Origin: Bacteroidaceae bacterium
GTDB taxonomy: Bacteria > Bacteroidota > Bacteroidia > Bacteroidales > Bacteroidaceae
NCBI GenBank assembly: GCA_017507385.1
Contig: JAFWAX010000077.1
Location: forward strand, 1-64,000
Reading direction: 5' to 3'
DNA length: 64,000 nucleotides
The notes beneath the pieces are model-generated. The model ran no database searches, had not been told where the DNA came from, and saw nothing but the letters and a program-made list of their open reading frames with translations. The translations under genes were made by a program, and so were the position numbers. Of the stretch, positions 18,025 through 25,946 are shown piece by piece. How positions within the stretch are numbered: the stretch's first letter is position 1; each line of letters begins with the position of its first letter.

Positions 18025-18058
18025 AAAAAAGGCTGAGGAGCTATTCAAGCCCTCAGTC
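18025..18058 (-). terminator. Terminator of rubrerythrin
   Basis: On the minus strand GACTGAGGGCT and AGCTCCTCAGCC pair imperfectly and are followed by TTTTTT. Confidence 0.75.
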
Positions 18059-18082
18059 TTTTGTTCTTAAATACGCTGAAAA

Positions 18083-18622
18083 TCAATAGTTTCCCTTCTT
18101 GATTTCAAAGTAAGCCTGTGGATGAGCACAGACAGGGCAAATTTCGGGAGCATCCTTGCCGATGTGCACATGTCCGCAGTTGCGGCACTGCCAGATGCAG
18201 TCGCCATCACGGCTGAACACAATCTTCTCCTGAATGTTCTCAAACAGTTTCTTGTATTTTTCCTCATGCACCTTCTCGATGGCTGCAACACCTTCGAAGA
18301 GGTCGGCAATGTAGTCAAATCCCTCTTCGCGAGCTTCCTTAGCCATGCGTGGATACATGTCTGTCCACTCCTCGTTCTCGCCCTTTGCTGCGTCAGCCAG
18401 ATTGCTCAGCGTGTCGTCAATGCCGTGAATGAGCTTGAACCACAGCTTAGCGTGTTCCTTCTCCTGATTAGCCGTTTCGAGAAACAGTTCAGCCATCTGC
18501 TCAAAGCCTTCCTTCTTTGCCTTTGATGCGTAGTATGTGTACTTGTTGCGAGCCATTGACTCGCCAGCGAATGCTGCCATGAGGTTAGCCTCAGTCTTAG
18601 TGCCTTTCAATGCTTTTTCCAT
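18083..18622 (-). CDS. rbr: Rubrerythrin
   Basis: A 179-residue peroxide-reducing protein of anaerobes. The four-helix ferritin-like domain (about 1-140) carries the diiron ligands in EANLMAAFAGESMAR, ETANQEKEHA and the later EGVAAIEKVHEEKY. The C-terminal rubredoxin-like domain binds Fe(SCys)4 through CRNCG and CPVC. It fits an obligate anaerobe that must survive oxygen exposure. A consensus promoter lies 50 bases upstream and the gene stands alone. Confidence 0.96.
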   Translation of the reverse strand: MEKALKGTKTEANLMAAFAGESMARNKYTYYASKAKKEGFEQMAELFLETANQEKEHAKLWFKLIHGIDDTLSNLADAAKGENEEWTDMYPRMAKEAREEGFDYIADLFEGVAAIEKVHEEKYKKLFENIQEKIVFSRDGDCIWQCRNCGHVHIGKDAPEICPVCAHPQAYFEIKKGNY

Positions 18623-18671
18623 AATATTTTATTCTATAAATGGTTAATGTGTTTGTTAATAATCTCGGGTA

Positions 18672-18702
18672 CAAAGATAATATAAAGAAACGAATGAACA
18701 AA
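18672..18702 (-). promoter_or_regulatory. rbr promoter
   Basis: On the minus strand: TTTG, 19 bases, TATCTTTG, a perfect Bacteroidetes consensus. Confidence 0.8.
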
Positions 18703-18797
18703 ATTTATTCAGATTTTTTTTGAGGGAGTTAAACAGAGAAAGCCAACAGCTATGCTGCTAAGCGTCTCATTTGCCAAGTGTTGCTTGACTCCATTCT

Positions 18798-19538
18798 TTA
18801 CTCAAACACCAACCTCATTCTGCACAGTTCGTCTCCATTTTCTCTGCACACGCGCACGCCATATTCCAGTTCGTTCACCTTTTCCCTGTACAGGTTCAGA
18901 TGGTCGCCCTTGTGCCCTTCAGCCACGTATGCCACATCCACTCTTTTCAGCTTGTGCTCGCAGTGCCATTCCGTGTCCCACAGGTCCATTACGTGTTCGA
19001 TAAACTTCACGCTGTTGATGTGTCCGTTGATGTCCACGTCATGGTATCCCGTTGGCATGCTTTTCACCAATTCAGCCTCGTTGCTTATCACCACGCGCGT
19101 CAGTTTCCCGATAGGGTTCGGCTCTTCCTTCAGTTCCCATTGCAGCAGCTCTCCGTCCTTGATGTCCAACAGGTTGCAGGGCTGCCTCGTCTCAGTGTCA
19201 ATCATTGCCCAGATGCTTTTTCCGTGTCCGTACACCTTGCCGTCTTTGCCCACCACGCGGAAACTTCTGTTGGTGAAGAAGCGCATCGAGCTTTCAATCC
19301 ACGATTCTATATAGAAATGCTCATAGATTTCAGGCATCTTTTCCATTTCGATGGCAAATCGAGATAGTACCCAAGCCTTGTTGATGGTTTGTAGGTACTT
19401 GATGCCGAAGTCGCGGTCGTTTGCGTGAAAGTCGGCTGCATTCAGCATGTGGTTGCCCAGATGCCCCATGAACAGCCTGCCTGTGCAGTCGCAGTGAAAG
19501 GGATTGGCCCTAAATTCGTATCGTCCAATTTTTTCCAT
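18798..19538 (-). CDS. Acyl-ACP thioesterase
   Basis: A 246-residue double-hotdog thioesterase of the plant FatA/FatB-like bacterial type (acyl-ACP thioesterase family). The first half contains GHLGNHMLNAADFHAND and the segment ending INKAWVLSRFAIEM. The second half contains PTGYHDVDINGHINSVKFIE, where the Asn/His pair forms the catalytic site. It releases fatty acids from acyl-ACP, which in Bacteroidales may feed fatty-acid export or short-chain lipid products. No clear operon partner. Confidence 0.9.
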   Translation of the reverse strand: MEKIGRYEFRANPFHCDCTGRLFMGHLGNHMLNAADFHANDRDFGIKYLQTINKAWVLSRFAIEMEKMPEIYEHFYIESWIESSMRFFTNRSFRVVGKDGKVYGHGKSIWAMIDTETRQPCNLLDIKDGELLQWELKEEPNPIGKLTRVVISNEAELVKSMPTGYHDVDINGHINSVKFIEHVMDLWDTEWHCEHKLKRVDVAYVAEGHKGDHLNLYREKVNELEYGVRVCRENGDELCRMRLVFE

Positions 19539-19674
19539 TGTTCAGTTGTCTGTTGTTTGTCGTCTTCTGGATTTAAAAGAGTTATCGCTGTGCTCGTCCT
19601 GTAGAGAGATGTTTTGCCCCATGTGTTATGCAAATGTGTTTCTCTCGTATAGGATTGACTCTCAATGTTTTTTC

Positions 19675-20880
19675 CTACTTTTCGTAAAACATCTTCAGGT
19701 CAATAGCTTCTCCCATAGTCCGGTATCCGTCAGCATTTGGGTGCAGCCAGTCATTCTCAAACAGGAAATCAGGGTTCAGGCGGTCAGGCTGCTCCGCATC
19801 CCTCGTTGCAGCGTCAAAGTCAATCACCCCGTCAAACTCGCCCGACGTGCGAATCCACTCATTCACCATCTGGCGCCCCTTCTCGCGCGATTCATTATAA
19901 TAGCCATTACCCTTAAACGGCATAATCGTTCCGCCATAAATCTTGATGCCCTTCTCATGTGCCTTCCTGATCATCACCTTATACGACTCAATCAAGCTGT
20001 TCGCCGTAGCCACGCCATCCCTGGAGCCGCCCAAGTCATTCACGCCCTCAAACACAATCGCATACTTCACACCCTCCTGATTCAGCACATCACGGTCATA
20101 TCGGCTGTTCGCCGTAGGACCCAGACCGCCCCTCAGCACACAGTTGCCGCCCAGTCCCAGATTCAGCACACTCAACTTCTTCGTCTTCTTATTCTTCAGC
20201 AGCCTCTCCGACAGCACATCCGTCCATCGGTCCTGCCCATTCGTCGTCGTGCCACGACCGTCAGTAATCGAGTTGCCAATTGCAGCAATCGCCCCATATC
20301 CCTTGCCAGCCTTCACCAGCAGACTGTTGATATAGTACCAGTGCGCCGTCTCCACCGCACCAGAAAAGTCATTCGTGTTCCCCTTCGCAATGTAAGAGCT
20401 GGTGCGCGAGCCCGGGTGTCCCGTCACATCCTTCTGCGACACCTTGCCAAAGTGAATCGTGATAGCCACATCCATCCTTGGCGTCAGGCGGAACTTCACA
20501 GGGTCAGACACAATCACCTCCCCCGGCTTCATCGTCACCCCCTTCTTGCCGCCAAACGTAAGCGCTGTCACCGTACTCTCGTCAATCTCAGCATTGCCAC
20601 CCTTCGACAGCGCCCTTGCCAGCTCCACGCCCACAATCTCCGTCTCCTCCGTATTGTATTCATTCGACAGCTTCAGCGACACCTCCTTGCCGCCAAACGA
20701 CACCTCCACAATCTGCCGCAGCGAGTTGCCCGCCAGATAAGGCGCAGGCGCCAGATTATGCGGTTCCACCTTCTGTATGGCCGTCGTCCATGTAGCCACC
20801 ACCTGATTCTTGTCACTCTTAGCCGACAGCGTCAAAGCGACAGCCATCAGCGCAACCAAAGCAAAAGCAAATTTTCTCAT
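19675..20880 (-). CDS. Exported SGNH/GDSL esterase
   Basis: A 401-residue exported SGNH hydrolase, probably acting on esterified sugars or lipids. Signal peptide MRKFAFALVALMAVALTLSA. An N-terminal beta domain (about 25-185) precedes the SGNH domain: block I AIGNSITDGRG with the nucleophile Ser, block II NLGLGGN, block III GVND, and block V NDWLHPN with the Asp-His pair. I use the ATG at 20880; a longer frame to 20940 would run into the promoter repeat. The gene uses GC-rich codons more than its neighbours. Confidence 0.86.
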   Translation of the reverse strand: MRKFAFALVALMAVALTLSAKSDKNQVVATWTTAIQKVEPHNLAPAPYLAGNSLRQIVEVSFGGKEVSLKLSNEYNTEETEIVGVELARALSKGGNAEIDESTVTALTFGGKKGVTMKPGEVIVSDPVKFRLTPRMDVAITIHFGKVSQKDVTGHPGSRTSSYIAKGNTNDFSGAVETAHWYYINSLLVKAGKGYGAIAAIGNSITDGRGTTTNGQDRWTDVLSERLLKNKKTKKLSVLNLGLGGNCVLRGGLGPTANSRYDRDVLNQEGVKYAIVFEGVNDLGGSRDGVATANSLIESYKVMIRKAHEKGIKIYGGTIMPFKGNGYYNESREKGRQMVNEWIRTSGEFDGVIDFDAATRDAEQPDRLNPDFLFENDWLHPNADGYRTMGEAIDLKMFYEK

Positions 20881-20899
20881 GTTATTCCTTATTTTTTTA

Positions 20900-20930
20900 C
20901 AAAGATAGTGCAAATCGAGCACAGAACAAA
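20900..20930 (-). promoter_or_regulatory. Promoter of the SGNH gene, inside a repeat
   Basis: On the minus strand: TTTG, 19 bases, TATCTTTG, 20 bases before the SGNH start codon. Layout is identical to the pepP promoter at 4693-4723. Confidence 0.78.
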
Positions 20931-20973
20931 ATGAACTCATGCTTTTTTATGTTGAAGTGTAACCTGTCTTATA
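20901..20973 (-). repeat. Diverged third copy of the promoter-carrying repeat
   Basis: AAAGATAGTGCAAATCGA and ACAGAACAAAAT match the copies at 4691-4840, the centre has diverged, and the far edge CCTGTCTTAT is kept. It faces the SGNH gene in the same sense as the other copy faces pepP. Confidence 0.78.
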
Positions 20974-21195
20974 CGAAGAAGTTGTTTTTTTCTCTTTTTT
21001 GTACCTTTGTGTATTCAACCGAAAGCCGTTCCAGCCATACTTGCTGAAGACCATCCCCCAAAAAGAATGAATCAGAAATTATGAAAGCTGCTTGTGTCCA
21101 TTCTTCCCGAAAGAGCAATGGGCTGATACCTCAAAGAATCTGCTTCATTTCTTGATAAAAATAAACAAAACCTCTGCATTTTTTAATATTTTTTG

Positions 21196-21203
21196 TATAT
21201 TTG
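21196..21203 (+). promoter_or_regulatory. -7 box of the restriction-modification locus
   Basis: TATATTTG, with a weak -33 TCTG 19 bases upstream. The transcript would start near 21210. A second box, TACCTTTG, lies at 21002-21009 without a clear -33; bases 20974-21200 otherwise show no gene. Confidence 0.55.
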
Positions 21204-21224
21204 CATAGAAAAAATATGAAGATT

Positions 21225-22787
21225 ATGTCAAATTTACAGCAACGTGAAGAACTGCACCGTACCATCTGGAATATGGCCGATGATCTGAGAGGACAGGCTG
21301 GTGGATGGGAGTTCAAGGCATACGTGTTAGGCACCCTTTTCTATCGATTCATCTCGGAGAACCTGACTGACTACATCAACCGTCTGCAGGCAGAGGCTGG
21401 GGTGGAGGGCTTTGACTATGCCGACATGAGCGATAAGGATGCTGAGGAGGCACGAGAGCAGATGGTGGCAGAGAAGGGATTTTTTATTTTACCTTCTCAA
21501 CTGTTTAGGAATGTGTGCAAGACCTGCGAGCAGGACGAGAATCTGAACATGACGCTGGCGAAGGTGTTCAAGGCGATTGAGGCTTCTGCCATTGGTACTG
21601 CATCCGAGGATGATATGAAGGGCTTGTTCAGCGACTTCAATGTGGATAGCATCTTCTTGGGCAACGATGTGAAGACGCGCAACAAGAACATGGCAAAGGT
21701 TCTCTTGAAGATTCGCGACATGAAGTTGGGTGAGGATTTTCAGGAAAACAAGATAGATGCCTTTGGCGATGCCTACGAGTTTCTGATGACCATGTATGCC
21801 AGCGGAGCCGGCAAGTCGGGCGGCGAGTTTTTCACGCCTCAGGAGGTGAGCGAACTTTTGGCGCGTCTGGCTGTGGCAGATGGGCATGAGGTGCGCAGCG
21901 TGTATGACCCTGCTTGCGGCAGTGGTTCGCTGTTGCTGAAGTTCTCCAAGACCATCGGGAAGGACAACCCTGCGTTGAATTATTATGGGCAGGAAATCAA
22001 TCCGACTACCTATAACCTGTGTCGCATCAACATGTTCCTGCACAACATCAACTACGATAAGTTCGACATCCAACTGGGTGACACCCTGCTCAATCCCCTG
22101 CATCGTCAGTTGGAACCCTTCGATGCCATCGTCAGCAATCCTCCTTACAGCATTGCGTGGGAAGGTTCGAAGAATCCGCTCCTGATTAACGATGACCGTT
22201 TTTCGGGTCCTGGCGTGTTGGCACCCGACAGCACAGCCGACTTGGCTTTCACGCTCCACATGTTAGCATCGCTCAGCGAGAGCGGTACGGCAGCCATCGT
22301 CGAGTTCCCGGGTGTGCTCTACCGAGGTGGCAAGGAGAAGGCTATCCGTCAATGGCTGTTGGAGAACAACCGCATCGACACCATCATCCAACTGCCCAGC
22401 AACCTCTTCTTCGGTGTAGGCATCGCCACCTGCATCATCGTGTTGCGTAAGGGCATGCGCCCCGACAACAAGGTGCTCTTCATCGATGCTTCCCGTGAGT
22501 TTGTGAAGAATGGCAACAAGAACCGCCTCACAAAGGCGAACCAAGACCACATCTTCAACGTGTTTGCCCAACGCAAGGAAGAACAGTACTTCTCTTGCCT
22601 TGTGCCCAATGCCGACATCCTTGCCAACGATGCCAACCTCTCCGTCTCGTCGTATGTGGAGCAGGAGGACACCCGCGAGATGATTGACATTGTGGAGGTG
22701 AATGCCACGCTGAAGAAGTTGATTGCTGAGGGTGAGGAATTGAATAGGAAGATTGATGCCATCATTCAAGAGTTAGGAGAACAATAA
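21225..22787 (+). CDS. hsdM: Type I restriction-modification methyltransferase subunit
   Basis: The N6-adenine methyltransferase subunit of a type I system, working with HsdS. An N-terminal helical domain (QQREELHRTIWNMADDLRG) is followed by the SAM-binding motif DPACGSGS (D228-S235) and the catalytic NPPY at N305. FFTPQEVSELLARL precedes the methylase core, as is typical. In-frame ATGs at 21216 and 21225 are both possible; a TTG at 21201 overlaps the promoter. The next gene starts one base after the stop. Confidence 0.95.
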   Translation: MSNLQQREELHRTIWNMADDLRGQAGGWEFKAYVLGTLFYRFISENLTDYINRLQAEAGVEGFDYADMSDKDAEEAREQMVAEKGFFILPSQLFRNVCKTCEQDENLNMTLAKVFKAIEASAIGTASEDDMKGLFSDFNVDSIFLGNDVKTRNKNMAKVLLKIRDMKLGEDFQENKIDAFGDAYEFLMTMYASGAGKSGGEFFTPQEVSELLARLAVADGHEVRSVYDPACGSGSLLLKFSKTIGKDNPALNYYGQEINPTTYNLCRINMFLHNINYDKFDIQLGDTLLNPLHRQLEPFDAIVSNPPYSIAWEGSKNPLLINDDRFSGPGVLAPDSTADLAFTLHMLASLSESGTAAIVEFPGVLYRGGKEKAIRQWLLENNRIDTIIQLPSNLFFGVGIATCIIVLRKGMRPDNKVLFIDASREFVKNGNKNRLTKANQDHIFNVFAQRKEEQYFSCLVPNADILANDANLSVSSYVEQEDTREMIDIVEVNATLKKLIAEGEELNRKIDAIIQELGEQ

Positions 22788-22788
22788 C

Positions 22789-23757
22789 ATGGAAGAGAAT
22801 CAAATCATTATATATCAGACAGAAGACGGAGAAATCCAGATAGATGTCCGTTTAGAGAACGAGACGGTGTGGTTGACTGCTAACCAGATGGCTGTTTTGT
22901 TTGATAGAGATGAGAAGACCATCCGAAAGCATATAAATAATGTGTTTTCAGATCAAGAAGTTCCCAAGGATATTAACACGCATTTTTTGCGTGTTGTTGG
23001 GGTTAAACAACTCGTTGCATATTACACCCTTGATGTCATCATTTCCGTAGGATATCGCGTCAAGAGCAAACGAGGCGTACAATTCCGCCAGTGGGCAAAC
23101 CGGGTTTTGAGGCAATATCTCATCAAAGGCTATGCCGTCAATGAGCGTATGCGTCGCGAGCAGATTGGAGAACTCCGACAGTTGGTGCAGGTGGTGGGTC
23201 GTACATTGAAGAATCAGGAGGTGACAAGCACCGTGGAGGGTCAAGACCTGCTTGATGTGGTGGTTGACTACACGTATGCCCTTGATACTCTCGACGATTA
23301 CGACTACGAGCGTCTGACCATTACTCAAACCACAAAAGAAGAGGTCTTTCACGCCACCTATGAGAGTGCGATGGAAGAGATTGAGCGTCTGCGTAAGAAA
23401 TTTGGAGGTTCGGCATTGTTTGGGAATGAAAAGGATGATTCTTTCAAGAGCAGTATAGGTCAAATCTATCAGACTTTTGGAGGTGAGGAACTATATCCCA
23501 GCGTGGAGGAGAAAGCAGCCATGTTGCTTTATCTGGTCACGAAAAACCATTCTTTCAGCGATGGCAACAAGCGTATAGCTGCCACCCTGTTCCTTTGGTT
23601 CCTGAATGGTAATCGTATTCTTTACCATCCCGATGGTTCCAAACGCATTGCGGATAACACCCTTGTGGCTCTGACCCTGATGATTGCCGAGAGCAAGACG
23701 GAAGAGAAAGATGTGATGGTTAAAGTGGTAGTGAACTTAATCAATCAACAGAATTAG
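22789..23757 (+). CDS. RhuM-Fic/Doc family protein within the type I locus
   Basis: A 322-residue two-domain protein. The N-terminal RhuM-type domain (about 1-140) contains TVWLTANQMAVLFDRDEKTI, likely helix-turn-helix, and YYTLDVIISVGYRVKSKRG. The C-terminal domain (about 180-322) carries a Fic/Doc motif NHSFSDGNKR with catalytic H254. Fic proteins usually transfer AMP or phosphate to a target, and Doc-type ones can act as toxins. It lies one base after hsdM and 13 bases before hsdS, so it is made with them. RhuM genes inside type I loci are often seen; the role is unsettled. Its stop codon lies in the hsdS ribosome-binding site. Confidence 0.88.
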   Translation: MEENQIIIYQTEDGEIQIDVRLENETVWLTANQMAVLFDRDEKTIRKHINNVFSDQEVPKDINTHFLRVVGVKQLVAYYTLDVIISVGYRVKSKRGVQFRQWANRVLRQYLIKGYAVNERMRREQIGELRQLVQVVGRTLKNQEVTSTVEGQDLLDVVVDYTYALDTLDDYDYERLTITQTTKEEVFHATYESAMEEIERLRKKFGGSALFGNEKDDSFKSSIGQIYQTFGGEELYPSVEEKAAMLLYLVTKNHSFSDGNKRIAATLFLWFLNGNRILYHPDGSKRIADNTLVALTLMIAESKTEEKDVMVKVVVNLINQQN

Positions 23758-23764
23758 GAGGTGA
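23756..23764 (+). promoter_or_regulatory. Strong Shine-Dalgarno site for hsdS
   Basis: AGGAGGTGA lies six bases before the hsdS ATG and overlaps the stop codon of the preceding gene. Such sites are rare in Bacteroidetes and elsewhere in this window. Confidence 0.7.
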
Positions 23765-23770
23765 AGTAAT

Positions 23771-24883
23771 ATGGTAGAGTGGAAGAAATTAGGAGAGCAG
23801 TTGGATTATGAACAACCAACGCCATATTTGGTGAAGTCCACCGAATATGACAATTCTTTCGATGTGCCTGTATTGACTGCAGGGCACTCATTATTGTTAG
23901 GTTATACAAATGAGAAAGAAGGTGTATTCAAAGCAAGTAAAGATAATCCAACGATTATTTTTGATGATTTTACAACTTCATTTCATTGGATTGATTTCGA
24001 ATTCAAAGTAAAAAGTTCTGCTATGAAGATGTTGCGCCCCAAAAATGGCGTGAACTTCCGTTATGTTTATTATTCCATGTGTGGAATCAACTTCATTCCT
24101 AGCGGTCATCAAAGACATTGGATTTCGAAATATTCTCACTTTCAAATCCCCATTCCCTCCCTTTCTGAACAAACTCGTATTGTTTCCATTCTCGACACTT
24201 TCACGGCTTCCATCGACAACCTGAAAAAGCAAATCGCAGAACGTAGAAAACAATATGAGTATGAGCGTGATCAGTTGTTGGATTTGGAAGGAAAAGAAGG
24301 AGTGGAGATGAAGAAGTTGGGAGAATGTGTTCTTTTTATAACGGATGGTGATCATCAACCCCCTCCAAAGTCATCGGAAGGAATACCATTTGTCACAATT
24401 TCAGATATTGAAAAGTTGAGTCACACAATTGACTTTTCAAATACATTTTTTGTTCCCCAAGAATACTACAATTCCTTGAAAAGTGATAAAAAGGCTAAGA
24501 AAGGAGACGTTTTATATACCGTTACAGGTTCTTTTGGAATTCCCGTTTTAATAGAAGATAATAGAGAGTTTTGTTTTCAAAGGCATATCGCTTTAATTAG
24601 GCCCAATAATACAATTGCGTTGTCGCGATACATATACCATTGGTTATGCTCTAATTATGCTAAGAAACAAGGAGAAGAGAAGGCTTCTGGTGGTGCACAA
24701 AAAACGGTTTCTTTGAATTCTTTGAGAAGTTTTCGTTTTTATTATCCTCCTTTGCAAGCCCAATCCCGCATTGTTTCTATCCTTGACACCTTTGAGGCAA
24801 GCATAGCGAACTTGGAGGCACAACTGAAACTTCGCGAAAAGCAATATGAGTATTATAGAAATCAACTGTTGACGTTTGAATAA
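23771..24883 (+). CDS. hsdS: Type I restriction-modification specificity subunit
   Basis: A 370-residue DNA-recognition subunit. Two target-recognition domains (about 1-135 and 180-325) each end in a conserved coiled coil starting RIVSILDTF and ending in KQYEYER or KQYEYYR. These spacers set the gap of a bipartite recognition site. The recognition parts are AT-rich compared with hsdM and hsdR, which fits exchange of specificity domains. No second hsdS fragment or recombinase is present nearby. The recognised sequence cannot be predicted. Confidence 0.93.
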   Translation: MVEWKKLGEQLDYEQPTPYLVKSTEYDNSFDVPVLTAGHSLLLGYTNEKEGVFKASKDNPTIIFDDFTTSFHWIDFEFKVKSSAMKMLRPKNGVNFRYVYYSMCGINFIPSGHQRHWISKYSHFQIPIPSLSEQTRIVSILDTFTASIDNLKKQIAERRKQYEYERDQLLDLEGKEGVEMKKLGECVLFITDGDHQPPPKSSEGIPFVTISDIEKLSHTIDFSNTFFVPQEYYNSLKSDKKAKKGDVLYTVTGSFGIPVLIEDNREFCFQRHIALIRPNNTIALSRYIYHWLCSNYAKKQGEEKASGGAQKTVSLNSLRSFRFYYPPLQAQSRIVSILDTFEASIANLEAQLKLREKQYEYYRNQLLTFE

Positions 24884-24893
24884 AGAACAAGAT

Positions 24894-25916
24894 ATGCCTA
24901 TACCACCATTTACCATAACGTCTGAGATTCTGCATCTGGTATCACAAATATCGGAACAAATTGGTGCGCTTACCATGCAATTGGGTGGTAATGTGCCTTC
25001 GCCTCAATTGCGTAAAAAGAATCAGATCAAGACCATCCACTCGTCGCTGGCTATTGAGAATAACACTTTGTCGCTGAAGCAAGTCACCGACATTGTTGAC
25101 GGAAAGCATGTATTGGGTGCTCCAGACGAGATACAAGAAGTAAAGAATGCCATTGAAGCCTATCGTCTCATGCCACAGTTGGATGCTTTCAAAGAAAAGG
25201 ACTTGCTGAAAGCCCATGGTCTGATGATGAAAGACTTGGTACGCAATGCTGGACACTATAGACAAGAGGGCGTTGGTGTGTTTGACGGGAATGGCAATTG
25301 TCGGCACATGGCACCACCGCCTGCACGTGTTCCCGAATTGATGGCTGAACTCTTTCAATGGGTCAAGACTACCAACATTCACCCGTTAGTTCATTCATGT
25401 GTGTTTCATTACGAATTTGAGTTTATTCATCCCTTTATCGATGGCAACGGTCGTATGGGGCGTTACTGGCAGACGATGCTGTTGAGCCGTTGGAAAGGAA
25501 TCTTTGCATGGCTGCCAGTAGAAACAATTGTAAAACAGCATCAACAGAAGTACTACGATGTGATTGCAAAATCAGATGCTGCTGGTGAAAGTACCTTGTT
25601 CATCGAATTTATGCTGAAATGTCTGCTTGACACCATGGAGCATTACGAACCTCAAGAAGAAGATGAGCCAGATGGGCTGCACGATAAAGTAGCCAATAAA
25701 GTAGCCAATAAAGTAGCCAATAAATCTGCCCAGAAGGTTTTGCTATTGCTCTATGAGAATGGTCATCTGACACGTGACGAACTCAGCGAACGCACAGGAT
25801 TATCATTAGGTGGCATCAAGAAAATCATCAACTCCCTACGCGAGAGTGGACTTATTACCCGTGTTGGCAGCAACAAGACAGGATACTGGAAAGTAAACAT
25901 AGACGGTTCGGAATAA
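24894..25916 (+). CDS. Fic protein with inhibitory helix and C-terminal winged helix
   Basis: A 340-residue Fic enzyme, likely an AMP transferase. An N-terminal inhibitory motif SLAIEN (S51, E55, N56) fits the (S/T)xxxE(G/N) rule of class II Fic proteins. The catalytic motif is HPFIDGNGRMGR with H179. A linker with three VANK repeats (265-276) joins a winged helix (about 285-335; TRDELSERTGLSLGGIKKI) that may bind DNA. ATG at 24894 is used, 10 bases after hsdS. It probably modifies a host protein or itself; its place between hsdS and hsdR suggests co-expression with the restriction system. Confidence 0.9.
   Translation: MPIPPFTITSEILHLVSQISEQIGALTMQLGGNVPSPQLRKKNQIKTIHSSLAIENNTLSLKQVTDIVDGKHVLGAPDEIQEVKNAIEAYRLMPQLDAFKEKDLLKAHGLMMKDLVRNAGHYRQEGVGVFDGNGNCRHMAPPPARVPELMAELFQWVKTTNIHPLVHSCVFHYEFEFIHPFIDGNGRMGRYWQTMLLSRWKGIFAWLPVETIVKQHQQKYYDVIAKSDAAGESTLFIEFMLKCLLDTMEHYEPQEEDEPDGLHDKVANKVANKVANKSAQKVLLLLYENGHLTRDELSERTGLSLGGIKKIINSLRESGLITRVGSNKTGYWKVNIDGSE
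25686..25721 (+). repeat. Three in-frame 12-bp tandem repeats in the Fic linker
   Basis: AAAGTAGCCAAT is present three times in a row and encodes KVAN each time, between the Fic domain and the winged helix. Copy-number change would alter linker length without a frameshift. Confidence 0.85.
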
Positions 25917-25946
25917 AGTTCGGTGTAAAGTAAAATATAAACGCTT

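Noticed and set aside
19504..20934. An open frame of about 476 codons on the plus strand opposite the SGNH gene
   Set aside because: The minus strand shows a signal peptide and all SGNH blocks; the plus frame is Arg/His/Leu-rich without any family likeness.
21082..21156. A 24-codon frame and a -7 box ahead of hsdM, possibly a small RNA or a gene remnant
   Set aside because: There is no convincing -33 element, no terminator and no conserved-looking product.
25686..25721. Short direct repeats as a CRISPR array
   Set aside because: The units are 12 bases with no spacers and lie inside a coding frame; no cas gene is present.
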